A DNA stretch of 64,000 bases, from assembly GCF_001540865.1 (NCBI RefSeq), contig NC_033630.1, forward strand, positions 8,140,284 through 8,204,283. The letters run 5' to 3'. Shown here piece after piece: positions 46,514 to 58,889 of this stretch; the first letter of the stretch is position 1; every line of letters begins with the position of its first letter. The notes beneath the pieces were generated by a model. It saw nothing but the letters and a program-made list of their open reading frames with translations, did no database searches and had not been told where the DNA came from. The position numbers were made by a program, and so were the translations under genes. Source of the stretch: Ananas comosus (lineage: Eukaryota > Streptophyta > Magnoliopsida > Poales > Bromeliaceae).

Positions 46514-48976
46514 TGTAACACACTGGACCTGTGCAAATTGCGAGGTTCGAGTGTTTGATATAGATTTCGAACTTTTCCACACTTGGTGGAAGGTCGTAGA
46601 TGGTACTCCGACCTAAAAGTTCGAATTCTAGAGTTTTGGCAATGTCCTGAGAGTTTTCACTCTCGGGGACCGGTCCCTGATAGGAGACACCGGTCCCCTC
46701 AGAACAGTGTTGCGGCAGCCTGCGAGGCAATCGGTCCCTGGCGGATGAGACCTGTCCCCGAGCGCGACCACGCGGGGAGAGACCGGTCCCATGCGGGGAG
46801 AGACCGATTCCCGAACGTTGGATTTTCGGAGCATGCTGAGAGACCGGTCCCAGGTCGGGGAGACCGGTCCCTCAGTCCAAAAACTGCCCAGACCGGGCAG
46901 TGCATAGTGTTGATTGTTGAGGGACCTACGTGGATTTTGTTACTTGGGATGGCTTATATGGTCTTTTCTCTTCCTCACACTCTCATTTCTCTCCTTCACA
47001 CTCACACTAGAGAGAGAAAGAGAAGGAGAAGAAGAAGAAGGAGAGGGAAAGAGCTTGCTTGAAGGCCTTGGAGCATCATCTTCTTCCTCTTATCACACCT
47101 TGGAGGCTTGGAGCTCGTGGTTGAAGCTTTGTGGAGGATCAAACTTCAACCCTTCTTGGTTTAGAGCTTGGTTTGGAGCTTCTCTTGAGGTTGGTAACTT
47201 GTCTTCCCCATTTAATACAAGTTTTCTAGATTTTGCTAGATGAAACCCTAGTTTTGAGATTTAGGGTTTATTTTGAGGGTTTTTGATTTGGGGGCTTTGA
47301 AACCTAATTGATGGGTTTAGAACCTTTATTTAGGTTGGATTTGAAGAACTCTAACTCCCATTTGGAGCTTGAGAGAGGATTTCTTCACTTGAGGTGAGTT
47401 TCTCCACCTTAGCTTGAGGTGATTAATGATTGAGCTTAGTTTTGTTCGTAAGGTTCGTTTAACCTTTGTTCCTACATCTTTAGGGTGCTAGGGGACTAGC
47501 AGACACATTTGTCGGAGCAAACGAAGGATCGCTAGAGTTGTGGGGTTTGGCTTCATGAAAACGGGGCAAAGTGGCCCCTATGCTTTTTATACTTGTCGTA
47601 ACGTCCTTTTGAATGCAAATCTGTGCTATATAGAATTTATGGGAAATTTAGAACACTTAAAATGCATGCCTTATGTATTATGAAAATTTCACTTTATATA
47701 GTAGGGCATTCTGGGCATTTTTGCATGCATATGAGAAGTGTTCGTGTTAGCGACTTGAAAACATATCTCTTATGTTAGAATTTGCTCAAATTATGCATTT
47801 GTAAACAATAAACTCATGTTTGGACTTAGTGGGCAAAAATGCCATAAAGAGGCATTTGACATAGTAAACTGTGAAACTGCAACATAGAGACATAGTGATA
47901 GGCTATTGAACATTGCTATATTCCATGTTAGAGACATGATGACATAGAGATAGGCCTTTGAGACATTCGACGTATATGCCATGTTTTTAGACATGAGAAC
48001 TTGGTACTTGAGACAGATTTTTCGCTTGCTTGCCATTGTTCTCATTCGCACATGATTGTGAGGGTTGCTCCCTACAAGCCGGCACTCCGGAGATAGCCAT
48101 ATCGACATATGCTCGCTCGTGCGGGATTGGGCGCCAAAATGGGATGCCGTGGGGGAGGCTCATTCCTAGAGTGGGGATGTTGACTACCACGGGGCCGTTA
48201 GGCACGGCGCAGGCCGGACTACCCACGGGTAGGTCCTATAGGATTAGATCATTGATGACTTAACATACCGACTGGACATTGACTAGAATAGTAAACAAGA
48301 CATTTTTCTATTTAGCTTGTGGACATCATGCTAGTGATACTTTGGTACATTCATGTTAGAATAGTCTTTTATTACTTATGCAAATTCATGCTAAGTAGAG
48401 ATATCATGTTGTAGTAAGTTTACATGTTTACTTACATATCGATTCTATTGCTTTTATTGTTACTTATCTGTTTAGCTCTTTTGGGCCTAGTGGTGCTTTC
48501 ACTGAAGTCAATAATTGCCCACTGGGAACTATTATTTAATAGTTCTCACGCCCCCTGTTTTATGGTTTTTCTTTCAGAGCCCTCTGCACTGGCAGAGGCA
48601 CGGGATCACGGCATGGGGATCGCTAGCTAGATAGCGAGGATTTACTGTTACTTAGGTGGTTTTCTCGCTTTTTTTTGTTGTTGAGAGAGAGAGAGAGTGG
48701 GGTTTTGTATCCATATATAGAGACCACCTATGTATTTACTTATAGCACTTGTTTTGGGATTTCTATTGTACTACCTTTGATTTACTTATGGTGGATGTTA
48801 GCTCCTTTACTTGTTTTCTCTTATAGAATCTAGATACTGTACTATGCTCTGATACTCCTAGATGTCTTTTATTATTGCTTTATTTACCGTTGTTTCTAGA
48901 CGCCTTATATGTTTTAAACGTATGGCGGGTCTGGACAAGTGCCGGGCGGGCTTCCGCTGGGTCCCGGGGCATGACA
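46514..48976 (+). mobile_element. Element E 3' LTR
   Basis: A 2463-bp LTR, TGTAACACACTGG to GGGGCATGACA (the usual GCGTGACA has become GCATGACA). It is followed by the TSD GGGGA and then element B's gag on the minus strand. ACCGGT cluster 46667-46875; TATA-like TTATATG at 46954; tRNA-like motif 48846-48856. Confidence 0.92.
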
Positions 48977-49263
48977 GGGGACGACACCCTAGGCGCGACC
49001 ACCTCTACTGGTGCGGGTGGTGTAGGGATCTGAGTCTCCCTGGCAGCCGCCTGCTATAGCAAAAGGTCCTCCAGGCGCTTCATCCGCGCTTCCCGCCGAA
49101 GCGCCGTATCCGCCTGTCGCGTCACCAAATCAGTGAGGGCTGCAAGCTGGCCCCTCAACTTACAGACCTCGCCGGATCCGAAGGTAGTGGAGGTCTCGAC
49201 CTTCTCAATATGTGCCGCATTATCCGCTCCAGCAGATTGAGAGCGTGTAATCGGTATCGTCAC
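48977..49263 (-). pseudogene. Element B gag, N-terminal part
   Basis: The minus strand encodes the gag N-terminus (PITRSQSAGADNAAHIEKVE..., LAALTDLVTRQ) homologous to element E's gag start. The ATG used in element E reads ATA here (49257-49255), so the start codon is lost. An in-frame stop follows the leucine-rich end near 49054. The frame continues at 19696 on the other side of element E; the TSD GGGGA marks the split. Confidence 0.85.
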
Positions 49264-49597
49264 TACAACATCATAAAAGCGTAAGTTAGTTAACCCACGC
49301 TGTCGAATCCCGGCTCAAATAAACAATATCCAAATCATGCGAAAGTAAGGAAGTGTTATCCACAACTAACTCTCGATGTTACGTTGTCAGCCGCCAACGT
49401 AACCCTCTGCGAAGTTAGAAGCCATACACTCTGATCCAACTCCAATTTTTAGAGTTATCATGAAACCCAATCATAATACTTTCGCTTACAAATTGAATAG
49501 ATCTCGTCTCTCATGAGCCTATTTCCTATAGTCCAACCGGCCTAAGGTTTGCTAGGTCCACTAAGACTCAACCCTAGGCTCTGATACCAAATTAATC
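49264..49597 (-). other. Element B leader and primer-binding site
   Basis: Minus-strand leader homologous to 15315-15587 and 22156-22496. The primer-binding site TGGTATCAGAGCC is at 49589-49577, eight bases from the LTR end, and matches initiator Met-tRNA. Confidence 0.85.
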
Positions 49598-52209
49598 TGT
49601 CACGCCCCGGAACCAGCGGAGGCTCTCCCGGGAGCGTGCCCAGACCCGCCATATGTCAACACATATAAGGCGTCTACGACAACAGCGGAAAATAAAGCCA
49701 AAAATAATCTACAACTAGAGATATCAGAGCAAGAATAAATCTATCATCTATAACAAGGTGGAAGAAAATACTAAACAATAAAGGTGAATCATAAAGCTAT
49801 GCAATAACCATCTCCAAAATGGTACACAAAAAGGTGGTCTCTATACATGAATACAACTCTCAACCTCTCCAAAAAGAAAACAACGAGAGGTAGACAACCT
49901 ATCAACGCGTCCCTCGATAGCAAGCTAGCTCGAGGCAAATCCCTTTCCGCGGTCCCTAGCCTCTCCCGGAGTGGAAGGCTCTGAAATAAAGACATAAAAC
50001 AGAGGGCATGAGAACTATAATTTATAGTTTCCAGTGGGCAATTACTGACCTCAGTTCAATGCACCACTAGGCCCCAAAAGAAAATGGTAAGTACGGAAAC
50101 GACGGTAATAATAATAATAAACTGTAAGTGTAAGAGCAAGTAATGTTTGCTAAATTTACTATGCCATAAACCATAAGATGTCAATGTATTGTGCACGTAT
50201 TATATCAAGTTGTAGTATATCCAATGCATGACTACTATGTCCCAACGTGGCAAGAACGTAGATAACATGATCCATTCTATCAATATATGATGATTATGCT
50301 CTATCAAGGCAACCAAGTATACTATGATGCAACAGGTAAATTATCAAGTATACTATATGTCTCAACACTATGCTATAAGCATGTCAAAGTAATCCAACTA
50401 CTAATCCTATCTAGTAGTGATTGTCATTTCTCGGTTCAATGTCATTATTTAATCATATTCTAGGACCTACATAAATGTAGTTCAGCTTGTGCCACCTAAG
50501 TGTTGGTGGTAGCTCCAGCATTCCCACTCTAGGAATGAGTCTATCCCTTCCGACCCCGTAGGTTTCTCGATACCGCACGAGCGAGCATAAGTCGTGTAGG
50601 CCAACTCCGAAGTGCCAGCTTGTAGGGAGCAACCCTCACAAGCATGTGCGAATAAGCACAAATGGCAAGCAAGCGTAGTCGACGTCTCAAAAGTCCAATC
50701 ATCATGTCTCTAACATGGTAAAAGTCACTAGCATCATAAAGATCTAGTTCAATGTCTCAAGATGATGTTCCAACACTCACTATGCTTAGTGCCTCTTTAT
50801 GACACTTAAGCTTGTTATAAGTTAAACATATTTCATTTTCTATGTTCCATTCATGACATTAGCACTAGGTTCTCATTTAACCCGAGCTCAATGCCCCTTT
50901 ATGATATTAGCCCAATCATTCTCAAGTAGTACAAGTCCCCAAGCCTCTTAAGGCTTACTAAAGTCCCTTATGTCTCAATTAGGTTTAAATTTAAATGCAT
51001 GAAGCAATGCTCAATTTCATTGTAAGAAACATAGTCCCGAGTCCAACATAAGAATGCCCAATGCTAGTGCAAGCTTCACATGCAACTCTCTCTCTACTAT
51101 ATAGAGGTCCGAAAATTCATTATACATGACATAGGGATGTTAAGCATTCTAAAATTCACAATAAATACATTTAACATGAAAATGCATGAATTTTCACTTT
51201 ACGAAACATAAATCACCAAATATGAAAATTTCTCATATTGTAGGCTAGGTCAAACCAAGGTTTTAAGTGCCGAGGCGTGCCATACGGCATGCCCCGTGCC
51301 GTACCGTGCCCCCAAGAAAGGGGCACGGTACAGGGGGGGTATCGCACCCCCCCGCGTGCCGCAGGCACGTACCGGCATGCCGCCGGGTTTTTTTTTTTTT
51401 GACTTGTTGGCTTCTTTTTTTTTTTTGTTCTCTGGGATACAACCCCCAGGCCATCTATATTGTATTTTTTTCACTTTTATCTTATTTTTTTGACATCGTG
51501 ATGCCTTTTTGTCAACTTTTTTTTTTTTTTTTGCCTTTTGGCTTTTTTTTTGGTTTTTCTTTTATTAAATTAAAAACTTATAATTTAACTTATTATTTAT
51601 CTGATCCATATGTCGGCCCGAGCCCTCCGCTTCCACCACTGACATCCATTTTTTCTTCACAAAATATTTTATCAAAATTTGTCGCACCGCGAAACTTTCG
51701 ATGAATCAAAGAAACAAAAATCGATTTCCTAAACAAATTTTGATCAGATATTTTTAATAAGAACAAAAAAATAAAAAATATAGATGTAATATTGGGAATA
51801 TATGAATTTCTCAGAATGCCAGCAATACTTGTATCAATATTGTCAAATAAATCTTGTATCCGCAGATAACAATATGACATATGATCCAGCGCGACGATCT
51901 ATGTGAAATTAAGCAGTCATCTCTATGTAAAGATGTAAATTTAAATAATTATTGTACTGTGAATTTTATTATTATATTTTAATTTCTATTCTATATCAGG
52001 TATAGCTGTATTTTACTTACAAAAAGCTTTCATGCATGTTATTTGATGAGTATAGTAAGATGTACATAATAAATATTCATATTATTTTGTTTAAATCTTT
52101 CAAAATAATATTATAAGAGTTTACTGGAACCAAAAAAGCTAAAATAAGTCCGTGCCAAAGCGTGCCAGCAGGAGGTCGTGCGTATCTGTCGGCACGCAAG
52201 CGTGCCACG

Positions 52210-55200
52210 TGTAAGGTACCGGACTTCTAAAATTATGAAGCTACAGTGTAAATTTGGTTGGAGAGCCATTTGAAGGGTTCCGGTGAAGTTCGGTGAAGTT
52301 GGGAAGCATCCGGGCGATTCGGTGCGCGTAGGCGCGAAAACGGGACCCGGAAGGCTATGTCGGACCATGAGCTAAATCCGGCATTAGCGGGGATGAAAAG
52401 ATGATGAAAACATGCTCGAAAACATGTTTGGAGAGTTTCGGTTCGATTTGGAATGAATCGGAGGTCAAACGAGCAAAAACGAGCGAAAACGGACCCCGAA
52501 AACGAAAAAGGCTGAAATTTGGCTAAGTCTGAAAATGCTGTTTTTTTGGGACCTTCGGGGACCGGTCCTTCAAGTCCAGAGACCGGTCCCAGCACCCGAA
52601 AATGGCCCAGTTTGGGCTGTGCACAACTCATATTGTTGAGGGACCTTTGTGCAAATGTGCAAAGTGTATAGAGAGGGATGGGGGCTTATTTCCTCTCATT
52701 CTCCCTCACATTGCAACCTAAGAGAAGACCTCTCTCTCTCTCTAAAGTTCTCCTCTCTCTCTCTACAAGGGTGGATTTTGGAGGAGGATTTGGTGGAGAA
52801 GAAGAAAAAGAGAAGCATCATCATCTTCATCTTCTTCTTCTTAGCTATTGGAGCTTGGTTGAGGTAAGCTTCAAAACCCCTTTAATGGCATCTCTCTAGA
52901 GCTTGGATTTTAATCCCTATAAATGGATTTAGTGGAGTTCTAGCATGCTAAATAGATTATTGGAGCTTGAATTTGGAGCCCTAATGGTGGATTTTTATCT
53001 AATTGCAAACCTAGGGTTAAAAATGGGGTTTTTGTAAGTAGTTGGGTTTGATCTATTTTGAGTGGTCAGAAACCTAATTGTTATGTCTCCGAACGCGTAG
53101 GAAGCGACGGTTCGTCGATTCGTCGAGCGGGTGCGACGTTCCGGCTGAATCAAGTGTTCGCGAGTTCGTATTGACCTGGGGAGTCGAGGCGGCTTCCATA
53201 AATCGTGGGATTGGATCCCGAGCATCGTAACAGAAAACCGAAGACCTATAATTCTCGGATTGCGAAGCGGAGGTCGTTCGGTGGTCGCGCGTGAATAGGG
53301 TCGAGCCGAGCGGCGTGCGCCGCGGGAGGCCGATTGCGAGTGACAACGAGCAATCGGAACGCTGTAAAAAGGTGGGGGGTGTCTATCCGAAGCAATCGGG
53401 CTTCCTTCTATATCCGAGTAAAATAGTTGATCATATTTCATGTATATGGTTCTTATGCATTATAGGATATATGTATAATTATATTTCTACTTTCCTTGAA
53501 TGCATGTCTAGTTGTGTAGTATTATGGACTTGACACCTAAATCTAGAATGCATGATGATTAAGGTTGAGACATGGGATCCTATAATGTAAAGAAAACAAA
53601 GAACTTGGACTTGATAATGAAACTAGTGACATGTGAACTAGTTTCATTATGCATGTAGCATTATGAATGGATTGCATGCTAGTTGATAATGGCATATTAG
53701 CATTATGATGCATGTTGGCTTTATAGAACATATATGCTAGATGAAACAAATGTTAACCTATTGTTAATTATGGAGATTATGTGGCATCTAAACCTAGTGT
53801 CGTGAACCTAGGATAGATCGAGTGGCATTAATATAATGTTGTTAAACATAGGTTGACATTAAACCTAGTGTTGTGGAACCTAGAGTTGCTTAGACCTAGG
53901 TGAGTGGCATGGAGATTTGATATGGTTGAAACACTTGACATGGACCTAGGGATAGGTGGATTATCAAGTGATGGTTAACCTAGTTGACAGGGTATCCTCA
54001 GTTGTCATACGAGCGGGGTAGCTCACGAGCGGGATAGCTCATCGGGTGGGATACGAGCGGGGTAGCTCCCCACCCATTGGACTGGGAAGTGAGTCGGGCA
54101 GAGGGCGGGGCAGCCCTTCACCTGTGAGATTTGAGCGGGGTAGCTCCTTACCTATGAGCGGGGTAGCTCTTTACCTATGAGCGGGGTAGCTCTTTACCTA
54201 TGAGCGGGGTAGCTCTTGACCTATGAGTTTGAGTTAGAGTCGGGACGAAGAGCGGGGTAGCTCTTGCCCTTAGGCATTTGAGTCATGAGTTGGGCGAGGA
54301 GGGGGGTAGCTCTTCACCTATAGGACTTGAGATCTGAGTCGGGTAAGAGCGGGGTAGCTCTTTACCTATAGTGTTAGAGTTGTGGGACGGGTGAAACAAG
54401 GGCGGGGTAGTCCTTCACCTATGTGATTTGAGACAAGGGCGGGGTAGCCTAGTGGATTGGGTAATGACATGAATTGCATAAACAGATTTGCATTCATACC
54501 ACGATTAGACATAGTATATGTTAGAGGTTTACATAACCATGTTGTATTGGCATTCATTACATTGTTAAAGCATACTAGCATGATAAATGATATTGCATGC
54601 ATTCCTTGCATTTGATGGCATAGTAGATATAGTAGCAGTTTATTTCTATATATCTCTCTATCTATCTATTTGTGCCAGCTTAGACCTAGTGGGAAGATCG
54701 GCGGAGTCGGCGGCCGAACCCACTGGGAACTATATTTTTATAGTTCTCACCCCGTGTGGTTTTGGGGTACAGGTACACACGTGAGCGGACCGGCAGGAGA
54801 TCGCGGTAAGGGCGTAGCGCCCTAGCTAGCTAGTAGAGCTTTCCTATTGTACTAGAGCACCCTCGTGTGCATGGTTATAGATGACATGATGTATTTTGGA
54901 TAGCTAGCATTATGTATATGTGATATGATTATGTATTCATTTTGGAAGCTTAAATGTAATCAAGTTGTATTAAAGGTAGAATGGATGTAAATGTTGAATG
55001 TCAAATGTGATGTAATGGATAGTTATATCTCTCTTTTATTCACTTGTTTATACTTGTGATGCTTGCTCTTGTAATGTTCGGCACTGGTTGTGCCCTCGCT
55101 ATTGTTTTGATCATGTATGTATTCAAGTTGATTTCCTGGGAACTTGTTGTACATGATCCTGTTGTTTAGCCTTGGGCGGACAGGGGAGGTGCTGTCCGTT

Positions 55201-55259
55201 CGGCGTCTGTTCGATGAGCCCGGATCGGACCAAATTGGTAGCGGTCTTGGGGCGTGACA
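52210..55259 (+). mobile_element. Solo gypsy LTR with TSD CCACG
   Basis: A 3050-bp LTR, TGTAAGGTACCGG to GGGGCGTGACA, with perfect CCACG flanks (52205-52209 and 55260-55264), inside the hAT-like element. It is the longest LTR here because of an expanded hairpin minisatellite (54011-54435). ACCGGT sites lie near 52560 and 52584. It is related to 1-1826 and 32807-35432. Confidence 0.93.
54011..54435 (+). repeat. Minisatellite of GAGC-GGGGTA-GCTC hairpins
   Basis: About a dozen copies of GAGCGGGGTAGCTC or close variants, at uneven spacing of 16-100 bp, many followed by TTTACCTATGA. Each can fold as GAGC/GCTC with loop GGGGTA. The copy at 54102-54117 has AGGGC/GCCCT arms around GGGGCA, so both arms changed together. 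Irregular spacers distinguish it from a simple tandem satellite. Confidence 0.75.
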
Positions 55260-56292
55260 CCACGTGTCGGCACGCAAGCGTGCCCGTGCCGTACCGTGCC
55301 AGGGACGTAACGGCACGCCCCCGTGCCACGGCACTTTAAACCTTGGGTCAAACCCACCGAAACTTGCGCAACCCTTCGTTTGCCTCAACAAGGGTGTCCA
55401 CTAGCCTCCTAGCACCCTAGAGGTATAGAAACAAAGGTTAAACGAACCTTACGAACAACTACAAGATCAAACATTAACCATCTATACAAAGGGGCTAAAA
55501 TCTCACCTACAGTGGAGAAATTCCTTTCCAAAGCTCAAAAGGAAGCTAAATCCCTTCCAAAGCAACCTAAACCAAGGTTCTAATCCAAGTGATTGAGCTC
55601 CAAAAGCCCTAAATCAAAAATGCCCAAAAATAACCCTAAAACCTCAATCCTAGGGTTTCATCTACCATAAACGAACAAAACTCAAATCTAAAGGGGGAGA
55701 ATGAGCTACTAACCTTTTAGAAGCTTCAAACAAGGATCAAAGATCTCTAGGTTCAAGGATCTTTCCTCAAGCAAGCCCCAAGTCCAAGTTCCAAGTCTCT
55801 ACCAAGGTGGAAAGGCCACCAAGATGCAAAGAGAAGCAAAATGAAGCAATTAAACTTCAAAAATACCAACAAAATCAAGGAGAAGGGATGGAGGGCTCCC
55901 TTACCTTCCTCTCAAGTGTTCTCAGCTCAGGGAAGAGCCTAAGGGGCGTGGGTGGTATTATAGAAAGCCACAATCGCAAAAACACCCCTGCAGTTCGACC
56001 ATTCAGATTCTGCCGCAGTGTACCGGTACACGGGCCCGCATACTGGTACAGCCATCAACCCTGTATCGGTACAGCCATCAACCATGTACCGGTACGCAGC
56101 CTGCTGAAGGCTACCCGAGAGCTGACCAAAAATCCCACTTTTCGGGTTTTGGTGCAAAGCTTCAAACCTCAATTCTCGGGGTACGAGTCATAGGTTGGAA
56201 CACTGTCAACGACCCACCATAAAATCTGAAAAAACTAAGAACACAAGCGAAACACTCGAACCTCGCCATTTGCAAAGGTCCAGTGTGTTACA

Positions 56293-56397
56293 GACCTCGT
56301 CTCTCACGAGCCTATTTCCTATAGTCCAACCGGCCTAAGGTTTACTAGGTCCACTAAGACTCAACCCTAAGCCCTAGGCTCTGATACCAAATTAATC
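56293..56397 (-). other. Element A leader and primer-binding site
   Basis: Remnant of a minus-strand gypsy leader, homologous to the leaders of B, C and E, truncated on the left by element B. The primer-binding site TGGTATCAGAGCC is at 56389-56377. A short local duplication (CCCTAAGCCCTAGG) lies beside it. Confidence 0.8.
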
Positions 56398-58889
56398 TGT
56401 CACGCCCCGGGACTCGGCATAGGCCCGCCCGGTGCGTACCCAGACCCGCCATATGCCTGCACATATAAGGCGTCTACAACAATAGAGATTTGAAAGCAAG
56501 GAGAGCAAGACAACTAGAGATATCAGAGCAATCAGCAGCTAAATTCTAACAACAAGTAGAGGAAAAGAAAACTAATCCACTAATGTAAAACATAAGGTAA
56601 GTACATCAACTGTCTCAAAATACAACATGGGTGGTCTCTATACATGGTACAACTCTCAACCTCTCCAAAATAAAACCGATGAGAGGTAGACCACCTATCG
56701 ATACGTCCCTCGCCAAAGGGCTAGCTCGAGACGATACCTTTTCCGCGGTTCCTAGCCTCGCTCGGTGTGGAGGGCTCTGAAAGGAAACAAGAAACAGGGA
56801 GCGTGAGAACTATAATTTATAGTCCCAGTAGGCAATTACTGACCTCAGTACATTGCGCCACTAGGTTCAAAGAGTACAGTAGATATGATAAACAATTGAA
56901 ATTAAACTGCAGATATGAAAGCATGTATTGAATGCTAAAAATAAACTACTATGCTATAAGCAATATGATGGCAATGTGTAGTACACAGATTCTATCATGC
57001 TTAAATATGTCCAATACAAAACTAGTATGATTCCACATGACGAACAAGTATACTAAAGTGCAAAGAGCGCTATAATCAAGTATACTATAAGTCCGAACCT
57101 ATGCTGTAAGCATGTCCAAGAAACCCAACTACTATAATCTATTTAGTAGTGCTTTTCACTTATGCGACACCGTGTCGATTTCCCTTTCCCATTAAGGACC
57201 TACCCAAGGTAGTCCGGCTTGTGCCGCCTAAGTGCTTGTGGTAGCCCAACATTCCCACTCGAGGAATGAGTCTGTCCCAACTGGCCCCGTAGGCTTCTCA
57301 ATACCGCACGAGCGAACATAAGTCGCATAGGCTAACTTCGGAGTGCCGGCTTGTAGGGAGCGACCCTCACAAGTATGTGCGAATGAGCACAAATGGCAAG
57401 CAAGCGTAGTCATCGTCTCAACTGTCCGATCATCATGTCTCTAACATGGTAACAGTCACTAGCAACCCATCGGTCTAGTCCAATGTCCAACGTGAAGATT
57501 TAACCGTTCATTATGTCCAATGCCCCTTTATGGCATTACATCTCACTATGCCCAAATCTCGGTCCAACACTAATGCCACTTCATGATATTAGGTTTACTA
57601 AGTCCACACATATTCCAAGCCTAATGCCCCTTTATGACATTAGCTTACTAATTCACAAACCACTCTAATCTAATGCCCCTTTTATGACATTATCTACTAG
57701 GTTTACAGATAGCCCAAGTTTAATGTTTCTTTATGACATTAGCTTACTAAGTTCACATATAGCCCAAGCTCGATGTCTCTTTATGACATTAGCTTACTAA
57801 TTCACATGATATTTAAGTCCCAAGCCACTTCATGGCCTAACGTATCCTCATATGTCCAAGGGTATATATAATCATTGTCATTTCACTATATGAAACACAA
57901 TTCTAAGTCCTGAATACGAATGCTGAACTCATGCATGCTCTCTACTACATAGAGGTCCAAATATGCATTGTATATAATATAAGCATTTTAAGCATTCTAA
58001 AATTCATAAATAATACATCTAACATGAAAATGCATGATTTTCCATTTTACGATACATAAATCTACAAAAATGAGATTTTCTCATTCTTAGGTGAGGTCAA
58101 ACCCACCGAGCACCGCTAAAACTCCTTCGTTTCACCGAAGGGAGTTATCCACAATTCTCCTAGTACCTTAAAGGTCACAAGAGGAGAGATACACGAACGT
58201 TACGAACATTACTAAGCTCGCACAGTAACCAATTCATGTAAAGGGGCAAAAACTTACCTATAGTGTAGAAATCTCCTTTAAAATCTCAAATGGAAGCTAA
58301 ATCCCTTCCAAAGCAACCTAAACCATGGTTCTAATCCAATTAGATGAGCTCTAAAAGCTTCTAATCAAAAAGTCCCAAGTAAACCCTAGATATTCCATTC
58401 AAGGGTTTCATCTCAAGAAAACCTCTAAAACATGAATCAAAAGATGGAATCATGCTACAAACCTCAAGAGAAGTCTCAACTTGGGCTCAAAATCAAGTGG
58501 AGTGGATGATCTCTCCTCTAACAAACCTCTAATCAAAGCTCCAAGTCTCTCCAATAGTGGAAAAGCCTCCAACAAGCGAAAAGGAGCAAAAGAGGTGTTT
58601 AAACTCTTAAAATCCAAGCCAAAAATCAAAGAAATGAAATGGGAATGTGTGGAGAGCTCCCTCACCTTTCTCCCTGCTGTTCCAAGCTCAAGGAACAGCC
58701 CTAGGGGCATGGGTGATGATATAGGAGTGCTACAATGCAAAAACACCCCTGCAGTCCCAACCATTCAGATTCTGTCAAAGTGTACCGGTACACGGGCAAG
58801 TGTACCGGTACAAATCCCACGAAAATGGCAAACCCGAGCCTCGGGTTTGAAATTCGGCACAAGTGTACCGGTACAACCATCAACGTGTA
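56398..58889 (-). mobile_element. Element A 5' LTR, interrupted by element Z
   Basis: About 2.5 kb of a minus-strand LTR ending GGGGCGTGACA at 56398. It resembles the LTRs of elements B and D, with a TCGCT-loop hairpin at 57350-57373, repeated AATGCC-type hairpins at 57515-57800 and GTACCGGTAC palindromes at 58780-58875. It is cut at 58889 inside that cluster by element Z. The predicted frame 58481-59020 crosses the junction and is not a gene. Confidence 0.82.

Larger units (their letters stand above)
19697..48976 (+). mobile_element. Element E: gypsy (Tekay-like) retrotransposon with nested insertions
   Basis: Bounded by LTRs 19697-22155 and 46514-48976 and a perfect TSD GGGGA (19692-19696 and 48977-48981), so it inserted in element B's gag. 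Without its two insertions (23753-29758 and 31342-44501) it is about 10.1 kb. Order: 5' LTR, primer-binding site, leader, gag, protease, RT, RNase H, integrase, chromodomain, polypurine tract, 3' LTR. In the first 120 bp the two LTRs differ at about nine sites, mostly transitions, so it is older than element F inside it. All coding parts carry stops. Confidence 0.9.
51256..55345. mobile_element. hAT-like non-autonomous DNA transposon, split by a solo LTR
   Basis: The termini are inverted: left CAAGGTTTTAAGTGCCG, right (reverse complement) CAAGGTTTAAAGTGCCG, matching at 19 of the first 21 bases. The flanks GGTCAAAC (51248-51255 and 55346-55353) are a perfect 8-bp TSD, typical of hAT. Subterminal GTGCCGTACCGTGCC-type repeats occur at both ends. 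Without the inserted LTR it is about 1.03 kb. I recognise no transposase; the frame 51593-51880 has no known domain. If the terminal C were counted as target, the TSD would be 9 bp and a Mutator-like origin possible, but the CAAGG terminus favours hAT. Confidence 0.75.
49598..56292 (-). mobile_element. Element B 5' LTR, split by a hAT-like element
   Basis: On the minus strand it starts TGTAACACACTGG at 56292 and ends at 49598 (TGTCACGCCCC in plus bases). Without the 4.1 kb insertion at 51256-55353 it is about 2.6 kb and resembles element D's LTR, with GTACCGGTAC-type palindromes at 56018-56100. It carries a TCGCT-type hairpin (50619-50642) and the tRNA-like motif (49720-49730). Element B inserted in element A's leader; the base next to it starts GACCT, and the other end is not in the window. 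Confidence 0.85.

Noticed and set aside
51593..51880. Possible transposase fragment in the hAT-like element
   Set aside because: 95 residues with no DDE, BED-finger or dimerisation motif visible; low-complexity AT-rich DNA.
54011..54435. Regularly repeated palindromes resembling a CRISPR array
   Set aside because: Plant retrotransposon LTR, irregular spacing, 14-bp units and similar spacers; a hairpin minisatellite explains it.
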